Assembly (NCBI GenBank): GCA_003175985.1
Contig: PSRJ01000401.1
Span: forward strand, 1-54,430
Direction: 5' to 3'
Length of the DNA: 54,430 bases
Source: Terriglobia bacterium
Lineage (GTDB): Bacteria > Acidobacteriota > Terriglobia > Bryobacterales > Bryobacteraceae
Below are positions 8,738 to 18,473 of this stretch, in pieces. Numbering within the stretch: position 1 is the first letter of the stretch; each line of letters starts with the position of its first letter. The notes under the pieces were generated by a model. That model saw only the letters and a program-made list of their open reading frames with translations, ran no database searches and was not told where the DNA came from. A program made the position numbers and the translations under genes.

Positions 8738-9847
8738 TCAGAGTCCGGCGCCAATGAATACCGGAGCGGGAACATGGGCCGGATTGGATTGCGCCTTTAA
8801 CATACCGGCGGCCGGATCGATCGCGAACACTGTGACAGTGTTGGACGCTTGACCGGCAGCCAGCAGCCACTTGCCGCCCGGATCGATGGTGAAGAACCGC
8901 GGAGTTGCGCCGGTGGGTGCGCTGCCTGCGCGCGTCAACCTGCCCGTTGCGGAGTCGATCGCGAATACCACAATGTCGTCCGCGCCCCGGTTCGAAGCAT
9001 ACACATAACGGCCGCTGGGATGCATTGCGATTTCGGCGGCCGTGCTGCGTCCCTCGAATTGAGGCAGGAGGAGAGGAATTGTCTGAAGAATACTCCACGC
9101 TGCGCCGGTATTGCTCTGGCCGAAAACAGTCACAGTGTTGGCAAGCTCGCTTAAGACGTACAGCTTCATTCCATCTGCCGAAGCTGCCAGGTGCCGCGGA
9201 CCGGAGCCGGGAGGCAGGCGGATTCCGGCGGGATCCGCTGGAGATAGCGTGCCCCGCGCGGAATCGAGAACATACCGCGCGATCCGGTCCGCCCCCAGGT
9301 CCGGCACGAGAATGATATTTCCGGCCACTTCGACGATCTCATGCGGATGCGGTTCTTTCTGCTGTGGATTAGGACCGGAGCCGTTGTGCGGAGTCACGTG
9401 AGGTTCGCCGGCTTTGCCATCCGGGAGAATTGGCATCACGGCAATATTAGCGCCGTTGTAATTGGCCACAAGCAACCATTTCCCACTGCGATCCACAATT
9501 AGATGACAGGGAGCGGCGCCCCCCGTAGGTGACTTGCCGAGGAACTTCAACTCGCCCTTAGAACCTATCGCGAAGCTGCTTACCGTTCCATCCGGCACTT
9601 CATTGACCGCATAGAGAATGGGCCGGTAAGGATGCCGGGCGAGGAAAGAGGGGTTCGCGGTTTCCGCCGCCACCGAAACGTCAGAAAGCGATCCGGTGTT
9701 CGCATCGAAATGCGCGGAGTAGATGCCCCGGCTCTGCGCGGCGGTGTTGGTGTAGGTTCCGATGTAGAGCGGCTCCATTTGCGCCACCAAGCTCACGCAG
9801 GATACAACCGGCAGCACGATCCGGATCAAAGAAAAGCCATGCCTCAT
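8738..9847 (-). CDS. Secreted lactonase-type beta-propeller (6-phosphogluconolactonase-like family)
   Basis: This 369-residue protein belongs to the seven-bladed propeller lactonase family (PF10282 type). After a signal peptide (about residues 1-22, ending SLVAQ) it shows the family's start MEPLYIGTYTN, then LARHPYRPILYAVNE, GGAAPCHLIVDRSGKWLLVA, DLGADRIARYVLD, PPGSGPRHLAAS, EIAMHPSGRYVYASNRGADD and TPRFFTIDPGGKWLLAAGQ. These repeat as blades. Members hydrolyse lactones such as 6-phosphogluconolactone or carboxymuconolactone; with a signal peptide the substrate must be extracytoplasmic, so the central-metabolism reaction is unlikely. It is the last gene of a minus-strand cluster: receptor (starts 14037), cytochrome, lactonase, with gaps of 27 and 36 nt. 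Confidence 0.87.
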   Translation of the reverse strand: MRHGFSLIRIVLPVVSCVSLVAQMEPLYIGTYTNTAAQSRGIYSAHFDANTGSLSDVSVAAETANPSFLARHPYRPILYAVNEVPDGTVSSFAIGSKGELKFLGKSPTGGAAPCHLIVDRSGKWLLVANYNGANIAVMPILPDGKAGEPHVTPHNGSGPNPQQKEPHPHEIVEVAGNIILVPDLGADRIARYVLDSARGTLSPADPAGIRLPPGSGPRHLAASADGMKLYVLSELANTVTVFGQSNTGAAWSILQTIPLLLPQFEGRSTAAEIAMHPSGRYVYASNRGADDIVVFAIDSATGRLTRAGSAPTGATPRFFTIDPGGKWLLAAGQASNTVTVFAIDPAAGMLKAQSNPAHVPAPVFIGAGL

Positions 9848-9883
9848 TGCTTGATGATAGTGCCATCGGGCGGGTCTTTGGCG

Positions 9884-10474
9884 CTACATGCACCTGTCTT
9901 CCATCTTGGGCTTTTCGCGGTACTTGTCATGACAGTTGGAGCATGCCTCCGATAGCGTGCCGGCTGCGTCTACAATAGTGTCCTGATTCTTGGACTGGGC
10001 CGCTTTGTAAGCCGTTTGCCCGGCGTCTCTGAGACCTTGCACGAACTTGGCCCAATCCGCATTTCTCAAAGGGACATCACGGCCGTTGGCGCATTTGCGG
10101 CCGCGGACCATCAGTAAGTTGGCAACTTCAGAAATCGCCAGAGCACTGTTTTCTACGGCTAGCCATTGCCCATAGGTGCTCGCCAGTGGATCGCTGGCCG
10201 TCGCCGGGTCTTTGGCAGGGGGTATCTTCGCGGGATCCTGATTCTGCGCGGCGAAAATCACGTTCGAAGCCGGATACAAGGTGCCCCTCATGAGCTGCAA
10301 AAGGTTGGCAGTCACCACGCCCGTCGAAGTCGCTGCCGCGGGGGCCTTTGCCGGGGCGGCGCCTGGAGCGCGCTGCGGAGTTTGAGCTTGCCCGCCGATA
10401 CTAAGAAAATTGGAAATCGCCAGCGAGAACACCGCCGCTGCGATTGTCCGGCCAATTTTCATGCCATGTCTCAT
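9884..10474 (-). CDS. Exported monoheme cytochrome c (class II-like)
   Basis: This 196-residue secreted protein has a signal peptide (ending GGQAQ, about residue 31), an Ala/Pro linker (about 32-52) and a mainly helical domain. One c-type heme motif sits near the C-terminus, C178-S-N-C181-H182. A heme site in the last helix of a helical domain is the pattern of class II cytochromes c (c' type). I chose ATG 10474 because AAGGAGG lies 9 nt upstream; TTG/GTG codons just before it are less likely. It follows the receptor gene by 27 nt and precedes the lactonase by 36 nt. It probably carries electrons in the periplasm. Confidence 0.8.
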   Translation of the reverse strand: MRHGMKIGRTIAAAVFSLAISNFLSIGGQAQTPQRAPGAAPAKAPAAATSTGVVTANLLQLMRGTLYPASNVIFAAQNQDPAKIPPAKDPATASDPLASTYGQWLAVENSALAISEVANLLMVRGRKCANGRDVPLRNADWAKFVQGLRDAGQTAYKAAQSKNQDTIVDAAGTLSEACSNCHDKYREKPKMEDRCM

Positions 10475-10500
10475 CACCAACTTCCTCCTTCTTTAATCTC

Positions 10501-13500
10501 TTAAAAGGTGAGTTTGGCGGCGATTTGCACCAGCCGCGGCGGCGCTGCCTGAACTACGTACCCGAACGTGCCTGTGCCGAAGTCGCCATTCACGGCGGCA
10601 GGCCCGAAAAACTGCGCATGGTTGAACGTGTTGAATGTTTCGAAGCGGAATTGCAGAGCCTTTCTTTCACCGAGCCCGAACGAGCGCATGACCGCGACAT
10701 CAAAGTTAAATGCGCCGGGCCCGTGAAAACCGCGCCGTGAGGCCGAGCCGGGTGTGCCCAGGGCATTGGTCGTAAACGCCGACAGATTAAAATAGGGCTC
10801 GCCGTTTCGGGGTTCGGCATTCAGATTCAGAGGCGCTCCGTTATAGTCGGGCAAGTCGAGACTATGATTATTCACGCCATTGGGAATACTGCCTTGGAGC
10901 GAATTGTCTCCATGTTCGGCCAGTGTTACCGGGAAGCCGGTGCTCGCGCGAGTAATTCCGGAAATCACCCAGTTTCGCGTTAGAAATTTGGCGTGTTTGG
11001 ACAAGCGGTCGAAGGGCACCTGGTAACGGTAGGTCGCTACCAGGTTGTGGGTCATGTCCCATGCGGACAGCCCGCGCGTGCGCTTATAGTTAAACGGATC
11101 GACGATATCGGAGATGCTGGATGCTACATCGATTGACCGGCCGAACGTGTAGGACAGCATCACATCCAAACTGCGGCTCGAATGGCGGACGCTCGCTTCG
11201 AGGGCGTTGTAGACGGAATTCCCGGAACTGTCTTCGAAATCGTCGTTGCTGAAATTGGAGCCGAACGGCCCGCGAGTACCTTGAATTACGCGGCCCGCGG
11301 CAGTGACATATGTGGCGTCTTCGGCAAAGGGACCGCAAGTGGGAGAACCTGGAGCGACGGCACTCGGAGCACTTAGGGCGAGGCACAGCGCGGGATTGCC
11401 GGGATTCGCGGAATGGACCAGCAGCAGGTGATGCGCTTGTGAGCCAACGTAGGCCAGGCTCATAAGAGTATTCGCGCCGAGTTGCCGCTCGATCGACAAG
11501 AAGTAGTTTTCGTTGTAAGGGTAGCTGTTGCCGCGATAGGGCGTGGTCATCCCTGCCTGGGGGAGGTAGGGTGAGAAGTCGATATTCGGGTTTGGATGCT
11601 GGATCGTGGCATTGAGCGGCGGGAACGCCAACGGAAACGGCTGAACATGCGTAGCGCCGTCGGATGCGGAAATGAACGGTGTGGCAAATAGCGGCGGCGC
11701 CGGGCTTGTATAGCTTAATCCGTAAGGCGGTTGGGGTTCATCAATAGCGATCGTATTTCCCTCGATTACGGAGTAAAACATTCCATAGCCGGCTCGAATA
11801 CTCGTCTTTCCGGGTCCGCCGATGATCTTGCCTAAAAGCCCAGTGCTGACGCCTGGTGAATACGCAATACCAAAACGAGGAGCAAACTTGTTCTGTTGGG
11901 GAACCAGGGTTCTGGGAACGCCCGGATCGGTGGGATAAACCAAACCTCGCGGAGCCGTAGGGTATACCTGCGACTGCTGGCCGAGATTGAATGTCGGGAT
12001 CTGATTGTATTTTTCGGACCAATACTGCATGAGGTCCCACCGCAAACCGAAGTTGAGTGTCAGACTGGGCCGGGCGCGCCAGCTATCCTGCACGAACGCT
12101 GCTGCGTACTTGTGGCGCGCATAGTAGGTTTGCGAATCCGCCTGGTTGTAGTTGCTCGCCACCCCAATCAGGAAATCGGCAAATTCCGAACCCGTCTCTG
12201 TTCCCGTGAACAAGAACGATCCGTTAAAGGTGGGGTTCGGATTGACGTTCACCTGTTCGAAGCTCAACTGCAAGCCGGCTTTAATCGTGTGGGCCCCCTG
12301 GACCTTGGAAAGATTGTCGTTCAGGGAATAGGTGTTGTTCGCCTGCGTCAGGTTGGTGATTGGTGTTCCCATGACAAACGACGGGAACACTACGTTTTCG
12401 ATTCCCTCTATCGAGGGGGCCAAAGGCACGATGCCCGGTGTTCCCGGGCCGGTGACAAACCCCTGAGATGCGAGCGTTGGCCCCACGCCGCCCGATGGCT
12501 GCCCGACGTTATTGGCATACCTCATGTAGCTGATGCGTATTTCATTGATCAGCGTGGAACTGAAGATTTTCGTATCGCTAAGATTGACGAGCTGAGCCCG
12601 CCCGAGGTTTAACGCGGCAAACCCGGGCACGCTGGCGCCTCCCTGACCGGTCGGATAGGGGTTGTCCAGGCGGTAGTCGTCGAAAAAATAGTAGCCGGAG
12701 ATCAGACCGGCGCGCGAGGTGTTGGAGTCCAGGCGAAAGCTTCCTTTATCGTCACGAAGAGTCTTGCCATAGGAGCTCGTGGAAAATGTGCCCTCGCCCA
12801 CGTTCGGCGCTGGAATGTACGGGAGCAGGTGTTTGCTCGGCTCCGACCAGGCGCGCTGGGGAATTACCGCCCCCGGAAATACACATAGTCCGGGCGTGCT
12901 GCATCCCGGGAAATAGTAGGGCTCATTGGCAGCAACGCCGTAACCAAGCTTCCGGCTCAGGAGGTCCGCCAGGTACGGCCCGCTGACTGTACCGGTGAGG
13001 GAATCCGCCTCACTCGCCAGGTTGCCCGTTCGGTTTGCAAACGACGGCACCGGAATCAAGCCCGTGTCGATACCTTGGCTCTGCCGGGTACCTTGATAAT
13101 CGCCGAAGAAGAAAAGGCTGTTCTTCCTTATAGGCCCGCCAAGCGTTCCCCCGAACTGGTTCTGGCGATAAAAGCTCCGCTCCGGCGAGAAGAAGTTGCG
13201 AGCGTCCAAATCGGTATTCCGGAGGAACTCGAAGCCGCTGCCGTGAAGCTCGTTGCTTCCGGATTTCGTCACTACGTTGACAACGCCGCCGCTATAATTT
13301 CCAAACTCGGCGTCGAAATTGTTGGTCAGGATGCGAAACTCAGCGATGGAATCGAGATTCGGCACAATCGAAGTGCCCCCATTCATCAGCTCCTTCACAT
13401 CTCCACCGTTGATCATGTAACCGTTAGCGTCTTCGCGCTGGCCGCTAATCGACTGGTTGCCGGCATTTAAAGCCCCCGAAGGCGGAATCGCCACGGATGC

Positions 13501-14037
13501 TCCTGCCATCACGATTGAATCCGGCAGTTGCGTGGTTACGGGCACGATCCCCGGCTGCAAAGCCAGCAGGTCGGTAAAGCTCCGCCCATTGAGGGCCACA
13601 CCGGTCATCTGCCCGCCGGACACCACTTCGCCAAGCTGGGTGCTGGCGGTCTCCACGTGAACGTCCGAAACCTGGCCCTCGACCGTAACTTCCTCAATTC
13701 GTTGGGTCACCTCCAACGTGACGTTCTGCTCAATGGCGGCATTGGCATCGATCACGAGGCCGGTTCTTTTCTCGGCACGGAACCCGTCGGCTTCGAAAAG
13801 AATGTCGTAGGTCCCCACCGGAAGGCTCGGAAGCGAGTAATCCCCTTTGGAATCAGTCTTCGTTTTGGTTTGAATCCCCTGCGCCGCGTTGGTCACCGTC
13901 ACCGCCGCCGCAGGGATCGCCGCCCCGGTCGCGTCGCTCACCGTGCCGGCGATCCGGCCCGTAACGGCGCACCGCACGACAGCGGGGCAGATCAACGCAA
14001 CTACCGTTAAGAATCGGGTGACTTGGATTACATTCAT
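10501..14037 (-). CDS. Oar-like TonB-dependent receptor with carboxypeptidase-regulatory domain
   Basis: This 1178-residue outer-membrane receptor has the same build as the one at 119-3478. A signal peptide (ending VVRCAVTG, about residue 27) leads into a carboxypeptidase-regulatory domain (GTVSDATGAAIPAAAVTVTN, about 30-110), a plug-like part with GVALNGRSFTDLLALQPGIV and NGYMINGG (about 145-260), and a long barrel that ends in Phe (RLVQIAAKLTF). The ATG at 14037 has AAGGG 9 nt upstream. It heads a minus-strand cluster with a cytochrome and a secreted lactonase, so the three may act on one imported or surface-bound substrate; that link is an inference. Confidence 0.88.
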   Translation of the reverse strand: MNVIQVTRFLTVVALICPAVVRCAVTGRIAGTVSDATGAAIPAAAVTVTNAAQGIQTKTKTDSKGDYSLPSLPVGTYDILFEADGFRAEKRTGLVIDANAAIEQNVTLEVTQRIEEVTVEGQVSDVHVETASTQLGEVVSGGQMTGVALNGRSFTDLLALQPGIVPVTTQLPDSIVMAGASVAIPPSGALNAGNQSISGQREDANGYMINGGDVKELMNGGTSIVPNLDSIAEFRILTNNFDAEFGNYSGGVVNVVTKSGSNELHGSGFEFLRNTDLDARNFFSPERSFYRQNQFGGTLGGPIRKNSLFFFGDYQGTRQSQGIDTGLIPVPSFANRTGNLASEADSLTGTVSGPYLADLLSRKLGYGVAANEPYYFPGCSTPGLCVFPGAVIPQRAWSEPSKHLLPYIPAPNVGEGTFSTSSYGKTLRDDKGSFRLDSNTSRAGLISGYYFFDDYRLDNPYPTGQGGASVPGFAALNLGRAQLVNLSDTKIFSSTLINEIRISYMRYANNVGQPSGGVGPTLASQGFVTGPGTPGIVPLAPSIEGIENVVFPSFVMGTPITNLTQANNTYSLNDNLSKVQGAHTIKAGLQLSFEQVNVNPNPTFNGSFLFTGTETGSEFADFLIGVASNYNQADSQTYYARHKYAAAFVQDSWRARPSLTLNFGLRWDLMQYWSEKYNQIPTFNLGQQSQVYPTAPRGLVYPTDPGVPRTLVPQQNKFAPRFGIAYSPGVSTGLLGKIIGGPGKTSIRAGYGMFYSVIEGNTIAIDEPQPPYGLSYTSPAPPLFATPFISASDGATHVQPFPLAFPPLNATIQHPNPNIDFSPYLPQAGMTTPYRGNSYPYNENYFLSIERQLGANTLMSLAYVGSQAHHLLLVHSANPGNPALCLALSAPSAVAPGSPTCGPFAEDATYVTAAGRVIQGTRGPFGSNFSNDDFEDSSGNSVYNALEASVRHSSRSLDVMLSYTFGRSIDVASSISDIVDPFNYKRTRGLSAWDMTHNLVATYRYQVPFDRLSKHAKFLTRNWVISGITRASTGFPVTLAEHGDNSLQGSIPNGVNNHSLDLPDYNGAPLNLNAEPRNGEPYFNLSAFTTNALGTPGSASRRGFHGPGAFNFDVAVMRSFGLGERKALQFRFETFNTFNHAQFFGPAAVNGDFGTGTFGYVVQAAPPRLVQIAAKLTF

Positions 14038-14247
14038 GACACTAACCCTTACCTCAATGATTGGTGGGATACCGAAGAGCCTAGCACGGATGGTGTCCGC
14101 CGCGACCTTGGAACGCGGATAGTTGCGGTTCGTGACTGTCTCAAGGCGGTCAGTGACCGATTGTAAATGTTGTCTTTTCAGTAATCTTTGATTGGAGTCA
14201 TTTCAAACAAGCCGTCAGGTGTGGTAGGCTCGTTCCGGCCGACCACC

Positions 14248-15429
14248 ATGAGAATCTCGATTTCCTGGCATCTTCATCAATTGCTGTTTCTGGCGTTTAT
14301 CACCGTGGGAGGTGTCGCCCAAACCTTGAAAGTGGAGTCTGTGCCGAACCCTTCCCCTACTGGCAGTATGGAGGCACATTGGGCCGTCACACAGGACGGA
14401 AGTCCATTGTTGAGCTGGATCGAACCGGCCAAAGGCGGCTCGTATGCACTCCGGTACTCCATCCGGCGCAACGGCCAGTGGTCCGAGGCCCGTACGATCG
14501 TCACGAACCGCCGGTTTTTCCGTCAACCCGCGGAATCACCCTCAGTGATTGCATTTCCCAGTGGTGGGATGCTGGCGGAGTGGGTCGAAGTACCAAACGA
14601 CTCCAGCGAAACCGAGTACATTTACGTGTCAGCGTCGAACGATGGCGTCCAATGGACAACACCGGTCATGGCGAATAAGGATCGGAGTCCGGTTCAGCAC
14701 GCCCTGGTATCGATGGCCGTGAGTGGCGATCGGGAAGCTTCGCTGGTGTGGTTGGAGGCACTCAAGGGGGAGGATGCTCCCTCCCATCTGAAAAGGACTG
14801 TGATCAGCAGCGAAGGCAAGGTGCTTAAAGAAGAGGATTTGGATCCTGACGTTTGTACCTGCTGCCCAACCACCATTGTGAAAACTTCGCGCGGATTGCT
14901 CGTTGCCTATCGCGATCACACCTCAGAGGACGTTCGCGATATCGCGGTGATCCGTTTTGAGAAAGGGCGATGGGCTCCTTCGAAGGTGCTCAATCCCGAC
15001 AAATGGCAGATCAACGCCTGTCCGGTGAATGGTGCGTTCGCGGCTGCGGATGGCGATCGCGTGGCGATAGCCTGGTACACGGAGGGAGGCGATAAACCCC
15101 GGGTACAGCTCGCTTTTTCGGCGGATGCGGGAGCAACCTTCGCAAAGCCGATAGTAGTTAATACAGGGGACGCTCTCGGTCACGCCTCCGTGGTTCTGAC
15201 CGATGATGGGGGTGCATTCGCCTCCTGGATCGAAGAGGGCGAGAAATCATCTCGCATACTGGCCAGATTCGTTTCAGTCTCGGGTGCTGCTGGGCCGCCA
15301 GTTCTGATCGCCGAAGGCTCAACACGTAGTCTCGGATATCCTCGCCTCTTGCAGGTGCGCAAAGAAACGTGGATCACCTGGGGAAACTCGGCCGAGGGCA
15401 GAGTACAAACCGCAAGGCTGACGAAGTAG
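14248..15429 (+). CDS. Secreted BNR/sialidase-like propeller protein of unknown substrate
   Basis: This protein of about 393 residues has a signal peptide (MRISISWHLH..., ending GGVAQ near residue 25) and repeated beta-blade motifs typical of BNR/sialidase-like folds (YVSASNDGVQWTTPV; VQLAFSADAGATFAKPIVVN; TDDGGAFASWIEEG). A clustered cysteine motif C203-T-C205-C206 (DVCTCCPTT) is conserved-looking and could bind metal or form disulfides; a further Cys lies in NACPVNGAF. I chose the ATG at 14248 because it starts a clean signal peptide; a TTG 60 nt upstream gives an unlikely extension. It is divergent from the receptor gene (gap 210 nt) and convergent with the ankyrin gene. True sialidase catalytic residues were not identified. 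Confidence 0.65.
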   Translation: MRISISWHLHQLLFLAFITVGGVAQTLKVESVPNPSPTGSMEAHWAVTQDGSPLLSWIEPAKGGSYALRYSIRRNGQWSEARTIVTNRRFFRQPAESPSVIAFPSGGMLAEWVEVPNDSSETEYIYVSASNDGVQWTTPVMANKDRSPVQHALVSMAVSGDREASLVWLEALKGEDAPSHLKRTVISSEGKVLKEEDLDPDVCTCCPTTIVKTSRGLLVAYRDHTSEDVRDIAVIRFEKGRWAPSKVLNPDKWQINACPVNGAFAAADGDRVAIAWYTEGGDKPRVQLAFSADAGATFAKPIVVNTGDALGHASVVLTDDGGAFASWIEEGEKSSRILARFVSVSGAAGPPVLIAEGSTRSLGYPRLLQVRKETWITWGNSAEGRVQTARLTK

Positions 15430-15462
15430 CGCGTTACAAGCCGATGAAGCGGCCGCCGGGCC

Positions 15463-15538
15463 GATTGCCTCTAGTTGAGGCAATTTTGGACCGAAACAAA
15501 AGACTTAGACACAATTATTGCCTCAACTAGAGTCAATC
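15463..15538. repeat. 22-bp inverted repeat between convergent genes
   Basis: The segments 15463-15484 and 15517-15538 are reverse complements with one mismatch, separated by 32 nt. Each arm also contains its own small palindrome (ATTGCCT...AGGCAAT in the first). The structure lies between the stop of the BNR protein gene (15429) and the stop of the ankyrin gene (15557). It may act as a bidirectional terminator, although no clear U-tract follows either arm, or be the remnant of a small mobile repeat. Confidence 0.6.
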
Positions 15539-15556
15539 GAGGTCTGGATTTGCTCC

Positions 15557-17173
15557 CTACCGCCCCGCGGTTTCTGCCACCGGAATCCCTTTCGCCTTCA
15601 TTAAGGATTCGAGCAGGGCCACGGTTTTCGGAAAGGCATCCGCGCCGCCTTTTTGGCCGCCGGCGCCGCGGGCGGTGTCGAGGGGCGTGCGGCCGTTCGC
15701 GTCTTTGGCGGCCAGGTCAGCGCCGTGAGCGACGAGGAACTCAATGAACTTATCGAAGCCGTGTTCGGCGGCGCCGTGCAAAGCGGTTTGATGCGGAACG
15801 GCGTTGGCGCTCGGAACCTGGCTATCCCGCCGGCCTCGCTGCAAGGCGGCGGAGGCGGCGCTTTCACCCGGCGTATAGCCTCTGCCAATGCGGCGGTCCA
15901 TCACGTCGTGCGCATTCACGTCAGCGCCGGCTTTGACGAGCAGATCCATGGTGGCGAGCACGCCTTCCTCAGTCCGGTTGCGGCCTCGCGTGACGCGCAG
16001 ACCGTAGTCAACGCCGGCAGCGGCCATCAGCGGTGTGATGCCTTCCTTGCTCGGCAAATCGACCAGTGCCTTATACTCCAATAGCAGCGCGACGAATTTG
16101 GCATCGCCGGCACGCGCCGCACGCAGCAGCGGTGTCGCCCCCTGGGCCAGCATAGTGTCGCCGCCGCGATCCTGCGGCACGTCTCGATACGGCGGGCGCC
16201 GCTTCAACTGAATGTTCGGATTCGCGCCCCTCTCGAGCATCATGCGCCCGACCTCGAGGGCCGAAAGTTTATCGGGACTCGGCAGCACGGCCATGGCGCC
16301 GTTACCCTTCAACGGCAGCGTGCTGACGTCGGCCGCCATGTAGACCGGCGAGCGGCCGAACAGATCCCACTTGTCAAGATCCGCGCCGCCTTTCACGAGC
16401 ACGGCGGCTGTGTCGAAGTGCATGTTCTCGAGCGCCAGAAGCAGCGGCGTTTCGCGGTCCGGGTCTTCGGAATCGGGATCGGCGCCCGCGGCCAGCAGGT
16501 TCTCGACACAGACCGCGCAGCCTTCCCGCGCGGCGTAGTGCAGCGGAGTAAAGCCGCCCTTGTTCAGGTCCTTCGGGCGCGGTTCCTGGATGATCTTACG
16601 CTCCCACTGATTGACCTTGCCGTGATCGTTCAGGTTCGCGCCCTTCGAAGCGAGGTACTTCACCATGTCAGCCTGGCTTTGCGCGGCGGCCCACATGAGC
16701 GCGGACTGCTCGCCCCAGGATTCCTTGGCGTTGATGTCGGCTCCCGCGTCGAGAAGCGCTTTAGCCGCATCGATCTTGCCGCTCCGGGCAGCAGCCATCA
16801 GCGGAGTTTCGCCATTGGGAGTTCTGTAATTCGAATCGGCGCCGGCCTTCAGCAGCGCCTCTATGATCGGCGCAGCCCCGATGATCGAGGCTTCGGTGAT
16901 GGCCGAGGTTCCAAACTGGTTCTTCAATTTGACGTCCGCGCCTGCTTTGATCAGCGCGCGAACGAGTTCGAGATCGCCATTCGCCGCGGCATACATGATC
17001 GCGGTGCTGCCATCGGGACCGGTGGCGTTAACGTCCACGCCCTTGGCGGTGACCAGGCGCATGGCAGCCGCGTGGTCGCCGGATTCCGCCACGTCCAGTA
17101 GCGAGATATTCGCGGCCACCACCAGCGATGTGCCGGCCAGGAGGATTGCAATGGCGGCCCCCAACCTTCGCAT
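15557..17173 (-). CDS. Exported ankyrin-repeat protein
   Basis: This 538-residue protein has a signal peptide (MRRLGAAIAILLAGTSLVVAA) and about ten ankyrin repeats, recognisable by GADVN/GADINAK, TPLMAAA, TPLHYAAREG, ETPLLLALE and RTPLDTARG. Ankyrin repeats mediate protein-protein contacts, so it is probably a periplasmic scaffold. It starts one base after the stop of the DUF1552 gene (TAG, C, ATG), which indicates translational coupling. A Cys pair, GCAVC, lies inside one repeat. It is the last gene of the operon MBL protein, DUF1592 protein, DUF1552 protein, ankyrin protein. Its likely job is to hold the other secreted components; this is an inference from position. Confidence 0.85.
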   Translation of the reverse strand: MRRLGAAIAILLAGTSLVVAANISLLDVAESGDHAAAMRLVTAKGVDVNATGPDGSTAIMYAAANGDLELVRALIKAGADVKLKNQFGTSAITEASIIGAAPIIEALLKAGADSNYRTPNGETPLMAAARSGKIDAAKALLDAGADINAKESWGEQSALMWAAAQSQADMVKYLASKGANLNDHGKVNQWERKIIQEPRPKDLNKGGFTPLHYAAREGCAVCVENLLAAGADPDSEDPDRETPLLLALENMHFDTAAVLVKGGADLDKWDLFGRSPVYMAADVSTLPLKGNGAMAVLPSPDKLSALEVGRMMLERGANPNIQLKRRPPYRDVPQDRGGDTMLAQGATPLLRAARAGDAKFVALLLEYKALVDLPSKEGITPLMAAAGVDYGLRVTRGRNRTEEGVLATMDLLVKAGADVNAHDVMDRRIGRGYTPGESAASAALQRGRRDSQVPSANAVPHQTALHGAAEHGFDKFIEFLVAHGADLAAKDANGRTPLDTARGAGGQKGGADAFPKTVALLESLMKAKGIPVAETAGR

Positions 17174-17174
17174 G

Positions 17175-18461
17175 CTAAACCTCCGAAAGGCCCTCGGCGC
17201 TGTCACCGATGGATTTCACGGGGATCTCGTTGCGCTGGAGCAAGGTGAGGAGCAGGTCGCCATGACGCGAATCCTGGGGATACTTCAAGTGCTGGCCGCC
17301 TTTGATCTTGCCGTTGGCGTGTCCCAGGATGGCGGCCGGCAACGGATCGTTGTTGTGTCGATCGCTGTTGCTCATGTCGCTGCCAAACAGGATCGTGGAG
17401 TGATCGAGCACAGTACCGTCAGCCTCTTTCGCGGCCTCGATCTTCTTGATGAATCCCGCAAAGACTTCCGTGTGGTAGCGCTGAATCTTGATCAGCTTGT
17501 CCATCTTTTCCGGGTTGTTGCCGTGATGCGACAGCGGATGGAACCCCTCGGCGATGCTCAGGTTGGTGTAAGTGCGCATGCTGGCTTCGCGATCCATCGA
17601 GAAGGTGATGACGCGCGTGACATCGGCCTGGAACGCCAGCGCCATCAGGTCGAACATCAGCTTCAGATACTCGGTGATTTCGTTGGGTGTGCCGATGGGC
17701 GCATCCGGGATCACTAACTCGGTGTTGCTCTGCTTCTCCGCCATTTGCACGCGGCGCTCGATCTCGCGAACCGAGTCGAGATAGTCGCTGACAATGTGGC
17801 GGTCCTGGACCCCGAGGCCGGCCTGGAGGCGGCGAGCCTCGCCCTGGATGCGATCGAGGATACTTCCGGTTTCGGCGAGGATCTGGGCTCGTTCCTGATC
17901 GGTATCGCCCTGGCCGAACAACTTTTGGAAGACGGCGCGAGGATTGCCTTCCTGCGGCAGCGGCTGTGTCGGAGTGCGCCAGGCAACCTTGGCGCTGCCT
18001 TGCGCGGCGGTGAGTTCGAGCGACGGGAGACGCGTCTCTTGTCCTATGTGGCGGGCAGCGATCTGGTCGCAGCTCACCCCCGAATCCGGACCGGCTTTGC
18101 CGAAGTCCCAGGGCTTGACGCAAGTCAACCAGCCCTGTTCGATATAGGCGTGGGGCTCCGGTGTTTCCGCAGGCTTGTTGCGCAAGCCGGAGACGATGGT
18201 GAGATGCTTGCGGAACGGCTCGAGCGGCTGGAGAATCGGCGACATCGTGTAGCCGGTGCCGGTCTCCTTGGGCGACCAGCGATCCATGATCGCGCCGTGC
18301 GGGAAACCTATAAAGGCGAAGCGTTTCACGGTTTTTCCGGCGGCAGTGTCCGCCCACGCGGTGCCGGCGGGAACCATGGCATCCAGCAGCGGCAACGCCA
18401 CCGCGGCGCCGACTCCCTTTAAAACGCTGCGGCGGGGAACGTGTTTCTTGGACAGGAACAT
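17175..18461 (-). CDS. DUF1552 family secreted protein (HxxSHH-type)
   Basis: This 428-residue protein is a DUF1552 member (PF07586 type), a family almost always encoded next to DUF1592/PSD1-type cytochrome proteins in Planctomycetes, Verrucomicrobia and Acidobacteria. It has a twin-arginine-like leader (PRRSVLKGVGAAVALPLL), the family's early motif FIGFPHGAIMDRW, a coiled-coil-like middle (about 195-240) and the name-giving HPLSHHG motif, followed by DHSTILFGSDMSNSDRHNND. The last part resembles the alkaline-phosphatase-like fold of related DUF1501 proteins. Function is unknown. It starts 12 nt after the DUF1592 gene ends and its stop is coupled to the ankyrin gene start. Confidence 0.88.
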   Translation of the reverse strand: MFLSKKHVPRRSVLKGVGAAVALPLLDAMVPAGTAWADTAAGKTVKRFAFIGFPHGAIMDRWSPKETGTGYTMSPILQPLEPFRKHLTIVSGLRNKPAETPEPHAYIEQGWLTCVKPWDFGKAGPDSGVSCDQIAARHIGQETRLPSLELTAAQGSAKVAWRTPTQPLPQEGNPRAVFQKLFGQGDTDQERAQILAETGSILDRIQGEARRLQAGLGVQDRHIVSDYLDSVREIERRVQMAEKQSNTELVIPDAPIGTPNEITEYLKLMFDLMALAFQADVTRVITFSMDREASMRTYTNLSIAEGFHPLSHHGNNPEKMDKLIKIQRYHTEVFAGFIKKIEAAKEADGTVLDHSTILFGSDMSNSDRHNNDPLPAAILGHANGKIKGGQHLKYPQDSRHGDLLLTLLQRNEIPVKSIGDSAEGLSEV

Positions 18462-18473
18462 GATGTCGTCTCC

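Noticed and set aside
7414-8775. 453-codon minus-strand frame opposite the esterase.
   Set aside because: The esterase on the plus strand has a complete catalytic triad and signal peptide; the antisense frame has none.
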